DNA from: Reticulitermes lucifugus
Taxonomy: Eukaryota > Arthropoda > Insecta > Blattodea > Rhinotermitidae
Length of the DNA: 64,000 nucleotides
Direction of reading: 5' to 3'
Assembly: GCA_026260175.1 (NCBI GenBank)
Contig: JAKCWW010000472.1
Span: forward strand, 41,356-105,355
The translations under genes were made by a program, and so were the position numbers. Of the stretch, positions 10,353-22,437 are shown piece after piece (within the stretch, counting starts at the first letter, position 1; every line of letters begins with the position of its first letter). The notes beneath the pieces were generated by a model. It was not told the origin of the DNA, did not search any database, and saw only the letters and a program-made list of their open reading frames with translations.

Positions 10353-10727
10353 TATGCAGGGTATTTAGAAATATATACCTGGAACAAACCATGTTTCTAG
10401 GGTATATAATGTTCCAGCTATTCTGTGGTTACAATATATGGTACATGTAATGCTGTTTCCCATGATAAATGTTTTGTATTTGTACGTATTGTACTTTCCG
10501 AAGTATGTGCGAAATGCCCTGTATGGTTGTTTACTGTAATTTCTTGATGTGCTTTCCAGGTATGTTGGTCAGATATTTTCTGAGTGATTTTGAAATGGTT
10601 CCGGCTGTCCCCATTATTACTGGTATCACTTTTGTTTTTACCTTCCACATCGCCTGTATTTCTGTTCTAAGGTCTTTATATTTTAAAATCTTTTCGACCT
10701 CTTTTCTTATCACATTTCTATCTTATA
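10353..10727. other. no supported feature
   Basis: Both strands are open over part of this interval by base composition. The predicted peptides are hydrophobic or Lys-rich without a recognised domain. Confidence 0.4.
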
Positions 10728-10782
10728 AAATTATTGTTATTATTATTGCCATAATAATAATAATTATTATTATTATAGGGTT
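10728..10782. repeat. ATT/AAT microsatellite, self-complementary
   Basis: attattgttattattattg is followed by an AAT run and then ATT again, so the tract can fold on itself. Confidence 0.9.
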
Positions 10783-10799
10783 TTTAGATATTTAACTGT

Positions 10800-10945
10800 A
10801 CTGAATGACCGGGCTTCGGCAGCGATGTTACTCATTTTTATCTAAGCTTTCAGGCTGAGGTTGCCTGGAGCTGTTCCTCCTCCGCGTCAAACGTCTGCAC
10901 GGCATGGCTCATAATTAAGCACAGGGACAACTTTGTTGCGTAGTT
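10800..10945 (+). mobile_element. SINE family C, 3' part
   Basis: gcacggcatggctcataatt and cagggacaactttgttgcg match the tail of the copy at 47.7-48.0 kb. The tRNA-like head is missing or unrecognisable. Confidence 0.5.
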
Positions 10946-11011
10946 GTTTTCACAGGTGACACATCTTAATTGTCTGAAGGTTATCTAACAAACAGTTGAA
11001 ACTTTACTTTT

Positions 11012-11090
11012 TAGCTCACAGAAAAAATACTGCGTCTCTGTTGCAACACCAGTCGGTTAATGTTGTTTAAGGACATACTCGTAATTCTTT
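11012..11090 (-). repeat. family G repeat
   Basis: Antisense copy: ctcacagaaaaaatactgcg, tctctgttgcaacaccagtc, ggttaatgttgtttaagg. Confidence 0.6.
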
Positions 11091-11824
11091 TTTCCTTTTG
11101 AAAACCATGAAAATTAAAAAAAAATACGTTGCGCATACAAAATGCAGAATTTAGTAATGATAATAGACGTGGTAACTATAGTGTTTTTATTGCCGTGCTG
11201 GAAAGGTTTACTGTAAAATGCTGCTGGCTGCTTTTAGGCCAAGCCGGCGTTTTCTATGAGGCACGAGTGGGTTACACGTTACACACTGTCATGTATGTAA
11301 GTACTTACATCATCACTAACTGTCGTTCCACATTTTAAACGTTCCCAGCCACTTTCGCTTTACCTGCTTTACATGGCAAGTGTCGCCATGTATTCGCAAT
11401 TTGAAAGCAGGCTATTGTGAACTTGACCCGGGATCGGTTTCTTCACTTTTTCTTTTGACCGAACAGGCCAGCACAGCAGTAAGAAGGCTGACATATTCGG
11501 TAGGCATCAGCTTGGTTTGGAACAAGATACAACTTCCGCAGTCTAAGCTACTAAGAAAGCATTTGCATACCTTTAACAATTTTTTAAAAATATGTGAGGT
11601 GTCACAAGACGTGTGTAATATTTACATTTTTACCTTCTTTTTGTCGGCAGGACCAAAACATGTAGCTTATCATTACACAAAAATATATAGTCAAGTTGTG
11701 TTTGATGGTGGTTTACTAATTAAGGTAGGTATCCGTTTCGAATCTTCCTAGGAACACAGACTTTCTTGACTGAGGTGAAACCTGGTTTTTGCAAACTTTT
11801 TAACTCTTTAACTCAAAGAAGTGG
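11091..11824. other. no supported feature
   Basis: An open run of 123 codons (11380-11751, plus) has no recognised domain and no repeat neighbours. I treat it as chance. Confidence 0.45.
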
Positions 11825-11900
11825 AGTCCTTTAGAAACTGATAGTCAGTCAGCTAATCAAGAAATTCCCAGCCTTTTATTGCGAGTTTATGGAAAGTTTA
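11825..11900 (-). repeat. RTE-like 3' end fragment, antisense
   Basis: gaaactgatagtcagtcagc, taatcaagaaattcccagcc, ttttattgcgagtttatgg. This matches the antisense tail at 35.9, 45.8 and 60.3 kb. Confidence 0.6.
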
Positions 11901-14043
11901 GTGCGTGGATTTCCTTACTTCGGTAATTATCTGGTCTTTCGAACACAACATCTTGGAAACTCTGTCGTTTTCTTTTTAGGGTGAAACGATGGGCAGGACG
12001 CCTAGTCATTTGGGTCTTGACAAACTGCGTCGATGCAGTGCACCTGTCCCGCTGTCATGTGCTGATGCAGTGGCCGTACGTCGTACATTCCGGTATGAAC
12101 GCACTCTCGCTGTATTGTTACAGCCTTCGATCGTCGTGTTTTGTCGTCCCCTTACGTTATTACCTGAATTCATTCTGATTAAACTCTGCATGAAGGTCCC
12201 TCCAGCATTATAATTTACCGAAAGTGCCAAAATGACGAACGTATGCACATTTAAAGCAGGAGCAACTCTGACACACCAGTATGTGTACGGTCTTGAAAGT
12301 TTAAATCATTGACTGTATGTTTTCCAAATGGGTCTTAACCATTTCACATTCGTAACTATGTGTGCCACGTACATGGTCGTTATTTTAGTTGACCCATTAA
12401 TTGGTCAGTTCCCTCCGTTGGTCCAGTTTGCTGTGGGTCGGGTTCCACGCGTTGTAGTTGTTAATATTATGGTTTTACTCGCCATGTTTAAACAAGGCGC
12501 TGGAAATGGTTTCCTTCGGCCCGCAAAACACGCGCCACCTGCGAAACAGCGTTTCCACGTCTGGCGTATTTGACAGCTGGACCAATAATTTTGCATGTTA
12601 CAAAGAGCCAAGTGAATAATTGCCGTACTGTTGACACGATTAGTTTATCTGGCAAACATTCACACTCGGGTACACTTGCCAGATGTTTGTCAGGTCATTC
12701 TTATCGCGTTTCCACGACTCTTTTATTTGGCTTGTCGATGTGAGGCGTTCCACGCACGTCACTTGTCTGATTGGCACGTATCAGCGAGGGAAGAACAACA
12801 GCATGTCTCGACTTCGTAAGTAAACAGACGTGTCCGACTGTTTTGGATTGTGTTGACCGCAGTGGGAAACGGACTGGTCGCCGATGTTTGTTACAAGTGC
12901 GCCGTTCCCAAAATGTGGCAAGTATGCACTAGCGACAGACGTTTGTAAAATATGCCAGTCGTGGGAACGCGGGTGGACAAACGCGTTGTTGGTTGCAGGT
13001 CGAAGTTCTGCTGGTGAAACTGAAGACACTACATGCCGAAGGTTTTTTTTTTCAGACCGTCTTCAGCGGAAGATTGTTACTCTACTCTTTGTGCTTTAAC
13101 TTGCCCCACAAATAAAAACCGCATGAGTCCAGATGTGGCGAACGCGGAGACGAAATCCTCTGTTCGTTATTGCCACCAAAATACTGTGTAAACAACACAT
13201 GTAATTAACTGTGTTCATATTTACCAAATGCTTTATGCCAATTAACGTAAAACCGATATACATACATGTAACTTATATTTTCTATGTGTGTGTTTGTTTG
13301 TTTGTTTGTTGTATGTGCGTATCTTCATAAAAGAAGCAATACTTTAATGTCAGAGTAAACAGCTGGTGAAGAAAATAGTCCGTTTTAATTGGTACATCAG
13401 TACACAAGGCACTTGCGTCAAACAACCCACTGGCTTAGTCACTTACCTTGAAAACCTTACTATTACAGTCGGATTCAAAATAGCTGCCACGTTGCATCTG
13501 TTCTGTCACCAGCGCACACATGCGGGTACTGATGTGAATGGAGATCAGCATTGCAGATATTAAAATATGCATAATTGCATGCTTATTTAATATTAATATT
13601 GACTACGTTTGATAACAAGGCTCCAACCAAATCGTTATAAACGTATAAATCCTGCAAATGCTGTATAATCTGGCTTACAACACATTACAGTGGAAGTCAA
13701 CAGCACTGAAACAACACAACAAACACATACGAGTACATACACAGACAACTTCAACTAAGGTTAAAGACACGACAGTCATAGCAACATCCGACTTGCAGAT
13801 ACGTAAGCATCTAACGAATCTCTACGAAGTTCCGTGCAGTGTTTTCAGAGACTGGAATTTCTTCTGGCAGAGATGATCCTGCGTACTGATATTACCAGAA
13901 TAAGTGGATCGAACCATTCGTATATTGACAACGCATAAACGAAGACACATTGTCGTCGCGTGAAACTGGAAGAAGACACAACGTTTTGGGCATTTTTACA
14001 GCTAGAATGTTGTTGGTACACACGAAGTTAAATAGCAATTGAA
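11901..14043. other. long stretch with no supported gene
   Basis: Contains a GTTT microsatellite at 13289-13310 and an imperfect hairpin (12649-12692, tctggcaaacatt against agatgtttgtcag). The part at 11980-13060 is somewhat richer in CpG than its surroundings. No domain is visible in any of the short frames. Confidence 0.45.
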
Positions 14044-14088
14044 GTTTACGCCACTGAAGGTTACTAAGTTTACGCCACTGAAGGTTAC
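14044..14088. repeat. 24-bp tandem repeat, two units
   Basis: gtttacgccactgaaggtta followed by ctaa, repeated once with a period of 24 from 14044. Confidence 0.9.
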
Positions 14089-14109
14089 ATAGTAACTTTT
14101 ATAAAAATT

Positions 14110-14400
14110 CTAACATGTTATCAAGTAGAGATGTAGCCAGTATTGTAACTATGCTGCGGGCTGGACGATCCGGGTTTCGACATCCGGCGCGGGCAAAAGA
14201 TTTTCCTTTTTTCCAGATCAGCTGTGGGGCCCACCCAGCCTCCTGTCCAGTGGTTACCGGTGGCTGTTTCCCCGTGGATAAAGCGGACGGGGCGTGAAGC
14301 TGAACATATCCACCCAGTGCCAAGGTTAAGAATGAGCGGACGTCTACCTCCATTCCCCCCTGTGCCTTCGTGGCGTGCATAGGCACCTTTATTTTACTTT
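14110..14400 (+). mobile_element. SINE family C copy
   Basis: ctgcgggctggacgatccgg and a box B-like gtttcgacatccggcg near 14174 give the head. The body shares gcccacccagcctcctgtcc and accggtggctgtttccccg with the copy at 47.8 kb. The tail tgtgccttcgtggcgtgc resembles the end of the 31 kb copy. Confidence 0.75.
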
Positions 14401-15589
14401 ACCATGACTCAGAGGAACAAATATTCCTAGCAACAGACTGTTGTTATGTGTTTGTATTTAGTACATAGCATCATATCGAAGACTCATTAGAGCCTCGTAG
14501 AAGCTGATGTAGTTCCTTGTTCGATACGCAGGCAAGTTGCTCCAAATCGGATTCATAACCTTCCCTATCGTGACCTCGTCCACTTCCGTAAATGAGGTCG
14601 TTGAAACACTTGTGTATTCAGTACTGCTTCGTGCATGGATGCAAAATGTTGCTGGTTCAGACGTCAGGAAGTGAACACAGCATTGTACGGTACTTGGGCT
14701 GAGCTGGAGTGACCTTTTGTGCAGAAAGTACAAGTGCATTTTCATGTTTCTTGTACGTGTCGTTTTTATAAAATTATGTTTTAAGAATAATCACGTATGT
14801 TGCTCCTTTCACCTATGTTTGTTACTCTGGTTTTGACTTGTACCTGTTTATTTAACATGGCTGTTGGCTTGCATTTATCTTTTCAGAGGTGTCAGATTTT
14901 TTAAAGCCATCATTGTTTTTTTTTTGTAATTTTGCACTAAATATGTCGGCAATATGTGATTCTTTTTTACCTAAACGTATCACTACACGCAATGAAGAAA
15001 CCTTATGTAAGTGCACACATATACATACATGCACACGCATATATTTATACAGTTCCGTATAAAATATCTGTCGCTTTTAAAAGTTGTGAGGCATGTTGAT
15101 GATGATGATGAATGATGCAGGCGAACCATGTCGCAGTATATCATGTTATGCAAGTGACCTTTAAGAAGCTGCATGGTTAGTGGCATAAGTAAGTGTGTTA
15201 ACGACCTTGTATAAATAACAACGTCATTAAAAAGTGAAATTTGAAAAATAAGACTGTATTAATTAGGTTTATCTTTCTCGTTGTAGATATTATACGTTGA
15301 TAGGAAGTAATTTCTTCTTCACGTTTTTCCCGTACGGATTAGGCTTGTAGCCTGTTGCAACTTCATCCATCCGCCTTTCCCTCGACGTATCGACACTTCT
15401 TCCTTCCGGTTACATTTTAAGTGTATGTCGTATTCACGCTTCAGACATTCTAGATGCTTGAGATAACAGATTTGACGTGCTTAGTAAAATGTTGTCAATA
15501 ACTGATTGTATTACATGTACTACATAACCACAACATCGAGAGGACTGCACTACGACATAATAAGCAGGGTGACAACAACGGAAAACTAT
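14401..15589. other. no supported feature
   Basis: AT-rich, with a short gatgatgatgaatgatg run near 15097. No coding or repeat family is recognised. Confidence 0.5.
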
Positions 15590-15903
15590 NNNNNNNNNNN
15601 NNNNNNNNNNNNNNNNNNNNNNNNNNNNNNNNNNNNNNNNNNNNNNNNNNNNNNNNNNNNNNNNNNNNNNNNNNNNNNNNNNNNNNNNNNNNNNNNNNNN
15701 NNNNNNNNNNNNNNNNNNNNNNNNNNNNNNNNNNNNNNNNNNNNNNNNNNNNNNNNNNNNNNNNNNNNNNNNNNNNNNNNNNNNNNNNNNNNNNNNNNNN
15801 NNNNNNNNNNNNNNNNNNNNNNNNNNNNNNNNNNNNNNNNNNNNNNNNNNNNNNNNNNNNNNNNNNNNNNNNNNNNNNNNNNNNNNNNNNNNNNNNNNNN
15901 NNN
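15590..15903. other. assembly gap, 314 N
   Basis: A run of N. The flanks do not belong to one recognisable element. Confidence 0.95.
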
Positions 15904-16319
15904 TTTGCACCTTATAATTTGTGCATTTGTTGGTGTTTTATCTTAAATAATAAAATGCACGGTGAAGTAAAACTTAAGATGTACTACATATGTTCACTTT
16001 GTTCGGGTACCTGTATTTTTCAATTTATCTCGTCTTTCACATGTCATAACTGCTTTTATAAACCTAATTTCGGCTGCCTATTTTACTTATATTCCGCTTT
16101 CACTTAACCCACTTTTTCACTTCTTTACAATAATTTTGATCTAGCCATAACATTTGTCCTGTCGGGATTTCTTCTTCTTTTGATGTACCAACTTGTAGCT
16201 TGGAAAGCGTGTAGTTATCTATATTTTTACCTTGCTAATAAGGAATATCACCGACAAGGTATTTAAATGTGCAGCGTACTGTGTCACCGAGTCTTCTGTT
16301 ACAGTTTTTGACGCCCGAA
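15904..16319. other. no supported feature
   Basis: AT-rich. The short open frames are Phe/Cys-rich by composition only. Confidence 0.45.
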
Positions 16320-16324
16320 ATGAA

Positions 16325-16425
16325 GGGTTATTAAAATGTCTTCATGTCTGTCTGTCTGTAAGTAACAACTGGAGAACCGCTGAAGGGATTTTAATAAAAG
16401 TTACCAAAAGTTGTCGACATATTTA
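16325..16425 (+). repeat. family I repeat (GTCT-rich head)
   Basis: tgtctgtctgtctgtaagta, a short gap, gctgaagggattttaataaa. The same order of a TCTG run followed by gggatttt(a/c)at recurs at 24.0 and 39.6 kb, so it is a dispersed repeat. Confidence 0.5.
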
Positions 16426-17118
16426 AATTCTGTTAAGTCTGGCAACAATAAAAACGCGTTATGCGAATACCAACATGACAGTCTGCCATTATCTACAGTT
16501 TAACTCGCTAAGTGTTGAGTGGAGCGAAAACTGTTTTGATCAGAAGTTGTAGATAAAAACAAAACGCATTTTATGCCAAGTAGCTTACACGTTCTCCGTA
16601 AGATTCACGGTTTTCGAGATAATAGTAGAGGAGTGAATGTTACGCCATGCTACCCTAACGTTTTCTTACAAGGTCCTGTCATGTAAATGCTGTAACGAAA
16701 TTTTGACAATGTATTCATTGCGTAGCCTATTCTTGCATCTAGAAACCGAAAGGAACTTGCAGTAATCAAATGCTTCAAAGAGGACGTAGGACCGAAATTA
16801 TTTACGTTAGAGTTGTTATCGTCTTTGTAAATTAGTACCGTGGCATTCATGTCAACTGTATTGCGTCATGTGTGACGCGCTAATCAGAATGGTTCGTCAT
16901 GCTTGGCGTCGTATAGCGTGGTGTAGCAGTGATGCCATGCCTGTTGTGCAAGGAACCTGCTTCGAATGCCGGACTGCTCTCTTTACTGTGGCATTTAATA
17001 TTTTACCGCAATTTCGCTGTGTTAATCTAGGATAAAACATGGAAATACGTCACGATCGTTGTCCATATTCTTGCCTAGTTATCAGTGTGAGATCTGAGGT
17101 TCTTACGACGGTGAATAC
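16426..17118. other. mostly empty; one weak tRNA-like head
   Basis: gtcgtatagcgtggtgtagc, then acctgcttcgaatgccgg around 16907-16974, recalls the SINE family C head but is too worn to assign. Confidence 0.3.
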
Positions 17119-17289
17119 TAAGATTAGGGGTGCACAAATTTTTAAAAAATCTGGGAGTCACCTCAAAATTCTAGGCGCCAGGTGTGTGACACGAAACAAG
17201 AGGACCCACAAATATTGGCCACCACTGTGCAAGATTCAGTCGCCCAGGCGGCCTGGCGCCCAGGATTTATGCACCCCTTATTAAGATTA
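17119..17289 (+). mobile_element. hAT-like MITE with 8-bp duplication
   Basis: TAAGATTA at 17119-17126 and 17282-17289 brackets ggggtgcacaaatttttaaa and the inverted end ggatttatgcacccctta. Exact 8-bp duplications with termini of this kind are typical of hAT elements. The interior pairs with itself (ggcgccagg against cctggcgcc), so the whole unit is strongly foldable. There is no coding capacity. Confidence 0.85.
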
Positions 17290-17545
17290 CTGTCCTTATG
17301 ATGTGATGGACACGTACAAGAGTTTTGGAAGAATCAGCTGCTCCCCGTCTTCACTTCTACCTTGAATATGGAGTTTGCCTATAACATTGATAGCTATCGT
17401 GCAGATTTCACGGCATCTCTTCCAGAAGACCGTAATCTTAATATTTCAGTTTCGTTTGTGTTTGTACGCATATAACCCGTGTGCTTGGTAAGATTTTTGT
17501 GACTCGCAGTATAGACTTGGAAACTGAAAGTTCTTCTAAGTAACA

Positions 17546-17665
17546 AGTAAAACGCACTTCGTCTCCATTACAAAGACCAGCCGGTTAATGCTGTTTTGGG
17601 CAATAATCGCCGTCTGTTGTGAGAATCGTACGAAACTCACAAATAAAACTGTGTGGGCAAATACT
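17546..17665 (-). repeat. family G repeat
   Basis: Antisense copy: cttcgtctccattacaaaga, ccagccggttaatgctgttt, ttgtgagaatcgtacgaaac. Confidence 0.7.
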
Positions 17666-18394
17666 AAAGTGGTGTATTTAAAAGTTTAAAGTAACCATAC
17701 TTGTCATCAACAGAATTTGCTGTTTTCATCATGGAGGGCCCCACAGAGCAATATACAATATTGGAAAACCATTTTCTGTCAAAAGCTACTTGTATGTTCA
17801 CCGCATGTGTATGTGTTCTCTCTCTGGCGCAACACAACACACGGCAGTGCTTCAGTGCTATTATTTTAACATTAGTGTTGTACACTTGCTCCCTGTAGGC
17901 GTCACTTGTACCTTTGGTCGCTCAAATCCATTCGTCATCATCTCAATAACCCTCTCACCCTACTCCATCTATATTGAGCTCCTGCATTGTATAGATTGTT
18001 TTCAGATAGAGGTAGCTGTATTTACAGTGGCAGAGCGGATAGGGTTTTTGAGATATTAGAGGGGGTGAGGGGCTCGAGTGCATCACTCAAGTGACCCGCA
18101 ATGGAGGCAGCGTGGTGGATTTATGAGAACCGTTTGGCCGCTCTGTGCTGTAGGTTGTTTTTAACTTTGCAGCGAATCCTTTATTTGTGAAGTGAAATTA
18201 ATTTCAGCCTACACGATTTTTCAGCTTTTCTCCCTATAGTGCAATTCGTATATTTCAAGTAGTAGTCCAGAATCTGTTGTCTTCGTCTTGTATCTAAAAA
18301 CGTAAATATTAAAATATTAATATTACTTTGCCCTATGTTTAGTATGGTTGTGAAATTTGATCCCGCCAATTAATTTAAGAAGGTAGATTGATAA
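17666..18394. other. no supported feature
   Basis: Overlapping short frames on both strands without domain features. Confidence 0.5.
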
Positions 18395-18445
18395 TATTAG
18401 AGAACGGGATTCCTAGGAGGATATTTGGACCTAAAGGGATAAGTG
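18395..18445 (+). repeat. RTE-like fragment
   Basis: aacgggattcctaggaggat and atttggacctaaagggat correspond to ggtgctgaggaggatattcg, ggcctaagacgg in the element at 43.76 kb. The copy is cut short by the SINE fragment that follows. Confidence 0.6.
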
Positions 18446-18530
18446 GTGGAATGACGATTAGCAGGGGAAAACCGAAGAAACTCGTAGAAAAGCCTGCTCC
18501 AGGGCCACTTCGTCCACCACGAATTTGATA
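18440..18530 (-). mobile_element. SINE family B fragment, antisense
   Basis: gcaggggaaaaccgaagaaa, ctcgtagaaaagcctgctcc and acttcgtccaccacgaattt match the middle of family B in reverse. Neither the tRNA-like head nor the tail remains. Confidence 0.7.
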
Positions 18531-19329
18531 TGAAGTCACCCGATACTGAACCAGATACTCGCGATTCTAATTTCCTGAGTTATGGCATGCCTCCACCTTT
18601 ATTTGACCACCGTACTAGTATTTGTGGGATTTTTTCTGGTTGTTATATCTATTCCAGAAGACGGCCGTGAACATATCGTGTTTTGTGAGATGATTCCTAT
18701 TGATCTCCCTGTTACTTTGCCGGCTGTGTGTAAAATGAGACGATGTGCTGTAAGTAGGTCATGACCGAGTCGTGTTGACTCATCCTTACGCCATTGACCA
18801 TCTCATCTAAGAGTCCAATCCTCGTGACTAATTTTCGCAGAGTAATCAGACTTGTATATGCGGAGGTCATGTGCGACACAGAACGTCATTAATGATTTTT
18901 CCAAACACGGTTTTTCTTTCTTAGTTTGACGCGGTTTTCCTCAGCCCTCCGTGGTCAGTGTGGGCAGGTGCCATAAGTAGGCCATGACCTTTTCCATACA
19001 CATACTTCCCAATTCATCGTTCATGACTACACAATATAAGCTGTGCATTTGATTAGACGCTGTGAAATAAGTAAACATATTCTGAACTCCGAAACTCCAC
19101 TGAGCAGTCATTCTCACTGAAGTGATAGTCCTTTCATCTGGTAAAGACATTTCCTGCATTTATTGGATCCCAGAAGTTCGTCTTGTGTTTACAAGAACCA
19201 GCCAATGGACCGTACCCTGCAGCAGTCGTTTCCTGACATTTTATTGCTTGAACATTCTTTTAAATATTATCCAATGTACGCTTAGCTGCCCCAAGCACTC
19301 AGTTTCACGCTTTGGCAGCTTCAATCCGA
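18531..19329. other. no supported feature
   Basis: Nothing recognised. Confidence 0.5.
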
Positions 19330-19440
19330 GGGAAGGGCCCTCGGTACCCATCGCATACAAGGCTGCCTGTGACGGGAATCTGACTCTGGTCGTTCAGGCC
19401 GTAGTCTGTTCACTGGGGTCCGAATTTGATTCGTGGACCA
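19330..19440 (-). mobile_element. SINE family C fragment, very diverged
   Basis: The reverse complement reads actacggcctgaacgaccag, agtcagattcccgtcacagg, close to the head of family C (ctacggcctggacgatccgg, ggttcgaatccccgcagg). The body is not recognisable. Confidence 0.35.
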
Positions 19441-20029
19441 CATTTACGAGCCCGACACTAAGATCTCTCTCTTGTCTTTGAACAAGACACGAAAGACGGG
19501 ACACAAATTCTAAATTCCGATGCGGTTTGGTCCATTGGAAATGAGCTGCTTCCACTAGTACGTTTCACTCTCATCCCTTTCATCATCTTCATGCAGGAGA
19601 CACGGTATGACTCCCATTCCGCTAGGCGACCAACTAATTGTACTTTCAAAGAGTGTTGGGTAGGGAGGAGCAGGCATGAAAAATTCATCACGTTAAAGGA
19701 TCGTATATATGCAGGTAGACTTTGTCGAGGGGTTGTCCCGGGCAACACTTCACACGCCAGTGTGCACTTCATTGCTGACAGTTTGTAATTACAATTGCAT
19801 GTATGATGTTTAGTTCCGAAACTCTCTTAGGGAACGCCGTAAATTGAAAGTTCTGGTAAACAGAATGCTCAGAAAATTGTGTCTCTGCCCTTCATCGTAG
19901 TTGATCAGGATGGTTTATATCAGTAACCGTTTATTTCAATTCCTTAATACGAAAGAAATGGTATTTTGAACACTTTATTTTGTTGTGATTGTATTAGTTT
20001 GGAAGAGGTTACTTGGGACACCTAGAAAA

Positions 20030-20180
20030 TGGGATAGCTCAGTCAGTATAGTGACCTGGCAAACGTGTGGTTGCGAGTACTGGGGCTTTTCCCGGGGGGG
20101 GGGGTAAAACGATTGTGTCATGAAGCTGAGCACCACGCAACTTAGTGTATATAGCGCTGAGGATAGTCGAGCTATACCTC
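20030..20180 (+). mobile_element. SINE family C copy, 3' truncated
   Basis: gggatagctcagtcagtata, gtgacctggcaaacgtgtgg give the head; a long G run (ggggggggggg) follows where box B should be. The downstream body is short and poorly matched. Confidence 0.6.
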
Positions 20181-20706
20181 CCCTCCCACTTTCATGTTCA
20201 AGATGTGTTGCTTAATTAGCTTGCTTGTTGTTTTTAATAGCAAGAATGTTACACCATGCAATATGTGTGTTCTCCAATATCAACTTTTGAACTAGTTGAC
20301 CATTGTTCACGAAACTTGGCATGAGCACTATGATAGTTGAGGCCACTTCAACACCGAACTCTTTCAATTGCCTACAGTCAGTAATGAGGTGAACGCTCGA
20401 AATATGGTCCTGGAACGACACTACGGCTGCCGCCTTTGAAGAGGTAATATCTTGGTGTGAAAGATAATAACATGGCGACCATGAGATTTTTTTTTTCGGT
20501 TTTCGACTTGATAATTAATAAACTGCTAGAGCTAGACAAGTGAAATTTGGTTCGGAAACTGATGCTAAACGTACGTACACGCTATGTATGCAAGATAGTT
20601 TGTAAATAAATAATTACAGTGAGACGTTGTGCAACTTCGATATCATATCCGACAATTTTAACGTATACCGGATCTGTAAGCCCGCATAAGTGTAAGTTCT
20701 TTACAG
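20181..20706. other. no supported feature
   Basis: Nothing recognised. Confidence 0.5.
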
Positions 20707-20715
20707 AAATTTAAT

Positions 20716-20972
20716 TTTTTCCCCATGGCGCAACACCCCCTAGTGGGCCAGGGCCTCCTCATTATCGAGGCTTTACGATCACACTCGGTTAAGACACACC
20801 ACACTCAGTCGGACGTCTCTGGACCAGTGACCATCCCGACGCAGAGACCTCTACCTAACAACACACAACAATCACAAGAGACAGACATCCATGCCCCCAG
20901 CGGGATTCGAACCCACAATCCCAGCAAGCGAGGCCCACGCCTTAAACCGCGCGGCCACTGGGATCGGCACAA
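20716..20972 (-). mobile_element. SINE family A, full-length antisense copy
   Basis: The reverse of the 7.8 kb copy: tail ccctagtgggccagggcctc at 20737, box B ggattcgaacccac near 20902, head cgcggccactgggatcgg at 20950. aaatttaat at 20707-20715 and 20973-20981 is the probable target duplication. Confidence 0.85.
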
Positions 20973-21117
20973 AAATTTAATAACATGTGATAACAATTAC
21001 AGGAGAGTAAATGATATGTTGTACTAAAAATCTATGCAACAAAACGTAAACCTCCCCCCCCTGGAACTCCGTGGGTTTCACATGAGAGACATAGCGTAAA
21101 TTGTAACGCATTAGCTT

Positions 21118-21364
21118 GGCCGTGCCATGGCTCAGGCGGTTAGACGCCGGCCTCTCACCGCTTGAAGCCCGGGTTCGATCCCGGGCCAGTCCGTGTTGGA
21201 TTTGTGGTGGACAAAGTGGCACTGGGACAGGTTTTCATTCCACCGGTGCTCCATTACACGGAAAAATGGGAAAAACTAATCATCTTCATCACAGGGTTGC
21301 ACAATAAGCCTTAAGGCTGCGGTGCGTCCGTAGCTTCTGCTGCGGGGCCCTTCTCCATAAAAAG
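21118..21364 (+). mobile_element. SINE family B, full-length copy
   Basis: The tRNA-like head gccgtgccatggctcaggcg (box A region) and the box B ggttcgatcccgg, then gtggacaaagtggcactggg, ccaccggtgctccattacac, and the tail tgcacaataagccttaaggc, tgcggggcccttc. Imperfect duplications aacgcattagctt (21105-21117) and aacgcagtggctt (21365-21377) bracket it. Internal pol III promoter boxes are intact in outline. Confidence 0.85.
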
Positions 21365-21377
21365 AAACGCAGTGGCT

Positions 21378-21924
21378 TACTCTAACTGCTGTGGACCGTT
21401 CGCCCCTTGGAATACGTACGCCACTTTATGACTGCGAGACGTTAATGCGGTGAAATTAGTTATATTGTGTAACAGACGTCGTGTCAATAAACCAACACAT
21501 ACGTTTTCTGATGGGTTTTGAGACTTTATAGAAGCGTTTAAATCCGTGCGGATCATTTTACAAATGAAACATTACTGTAGGGTTTGGTGAGAAGTCCTGC
21601 AGATTGCTGAGTGCAACAGAAACGGTCTTGACTTCGCTGTTCGTGTCGCCACGTTGTACGATGTTGTCATAACCTTGAAGCATCTGATGATTTCGTGACG
21701 TATACTACACACAAAGTGAGAACGATCGACAGTTAGCAAGTAATACCACGCTCACGCATACGCGGAATCATATTTGTCATGACAAAGCCAGGCTGCTACA
21801 TGCCTGTTCTTCTGGCTCACCTCCTATTTACGGTTTAACATACTCAACTGGAAGCCATGTCGTCCATTCGCAACCCGAGGGCTTCATATTTCACCCTAAG
21901 CACCCAACCGTATACCCCCTAAAG
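21378..21924. other. no supported feature
   Basis: Nothing recognised. Confidence 0.5.
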
Positions 21925-22089
21925 CAGGGATGCACAAATTTTCCAAAAATCTAGGAACCACCCCAAAATTCTACGCGCCAGAAGGGTTGCATGACACAGG
22001 TTCCATACTGAATACCCGCGCATATTAGGTGCCACCGTGCAAAATTTAGTCGCCCGGGCGACCTGGCGCCCAGGATTTGTGCACCCTTG
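21925..22089 (+). mobile_element. hAT-like MITE
   Basis: The termini cagggatgcacaaatttt and ggatttgtgcacccttg are inverted. The interior matches 17127-17281 (aaaattctacgcgccag, accgtgcaaaatttagtcgc, gacctggcgcccagg). Flanking ccctaaag and tcctgaat agree at 5 of 8 positions, as expected of an aged 8-bp duplication. Confidence 0.8.
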
Positions 22090-22254
22090 TCCTGAATCGT
22101 TAGCACAGTGAATGAGCTGCCGTAGGGTTTATAATTTCACAGTGCTGAAAATGTATTATACAGCGAATATTCGTCGTGAACCTTCGGGCATGATTTGATT
22201 CCATGCTACTTTATTTTCGCAATAGCAGTAACATGCAAAGTGTCGAAATCAGCA

Positions 22255-22278
22255 TGTGTGTGTATGTGTGTGTGTGTT
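22255..22278. repeat. TG microsatellite
   Basis: tgtgtgtgtatgtgtgtgtg. Confidence 0.9.
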
Positions 22279-22437
22279 CATTGTCCATTTATCGCGTAAC
22301 TCGTGTGTTACGGTTAAAGTGCAGTGAGCAAGTTACTGTGCTCTCGTTGATGAATTTCACAATTTAAAACAGGGCGAGTGGTTACTACGTGTACTATCAG
22401 CTTCAACACTGAAGTCTGGTCTTGTCCACACAGTGTG

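Noticed and set aside
10728-10782. CRISPR-like or phage-type repeat array
   Set aside because: A simple AAT/ATT microsatellite; there are no spaced direct repeats anywhere in the window and the organism is an animal.
11380-11751. 123-codon open frame on the plus strand
   Set aside because: Longest gap-free frame in the left half but without any recognised motif; the length is expected by chance in 64 kb on six frames.
22255-22278. TG tracts as regulatory Z-DNA elements
   Set aside because: Ordinary microsatellites, with no gene start nearby.
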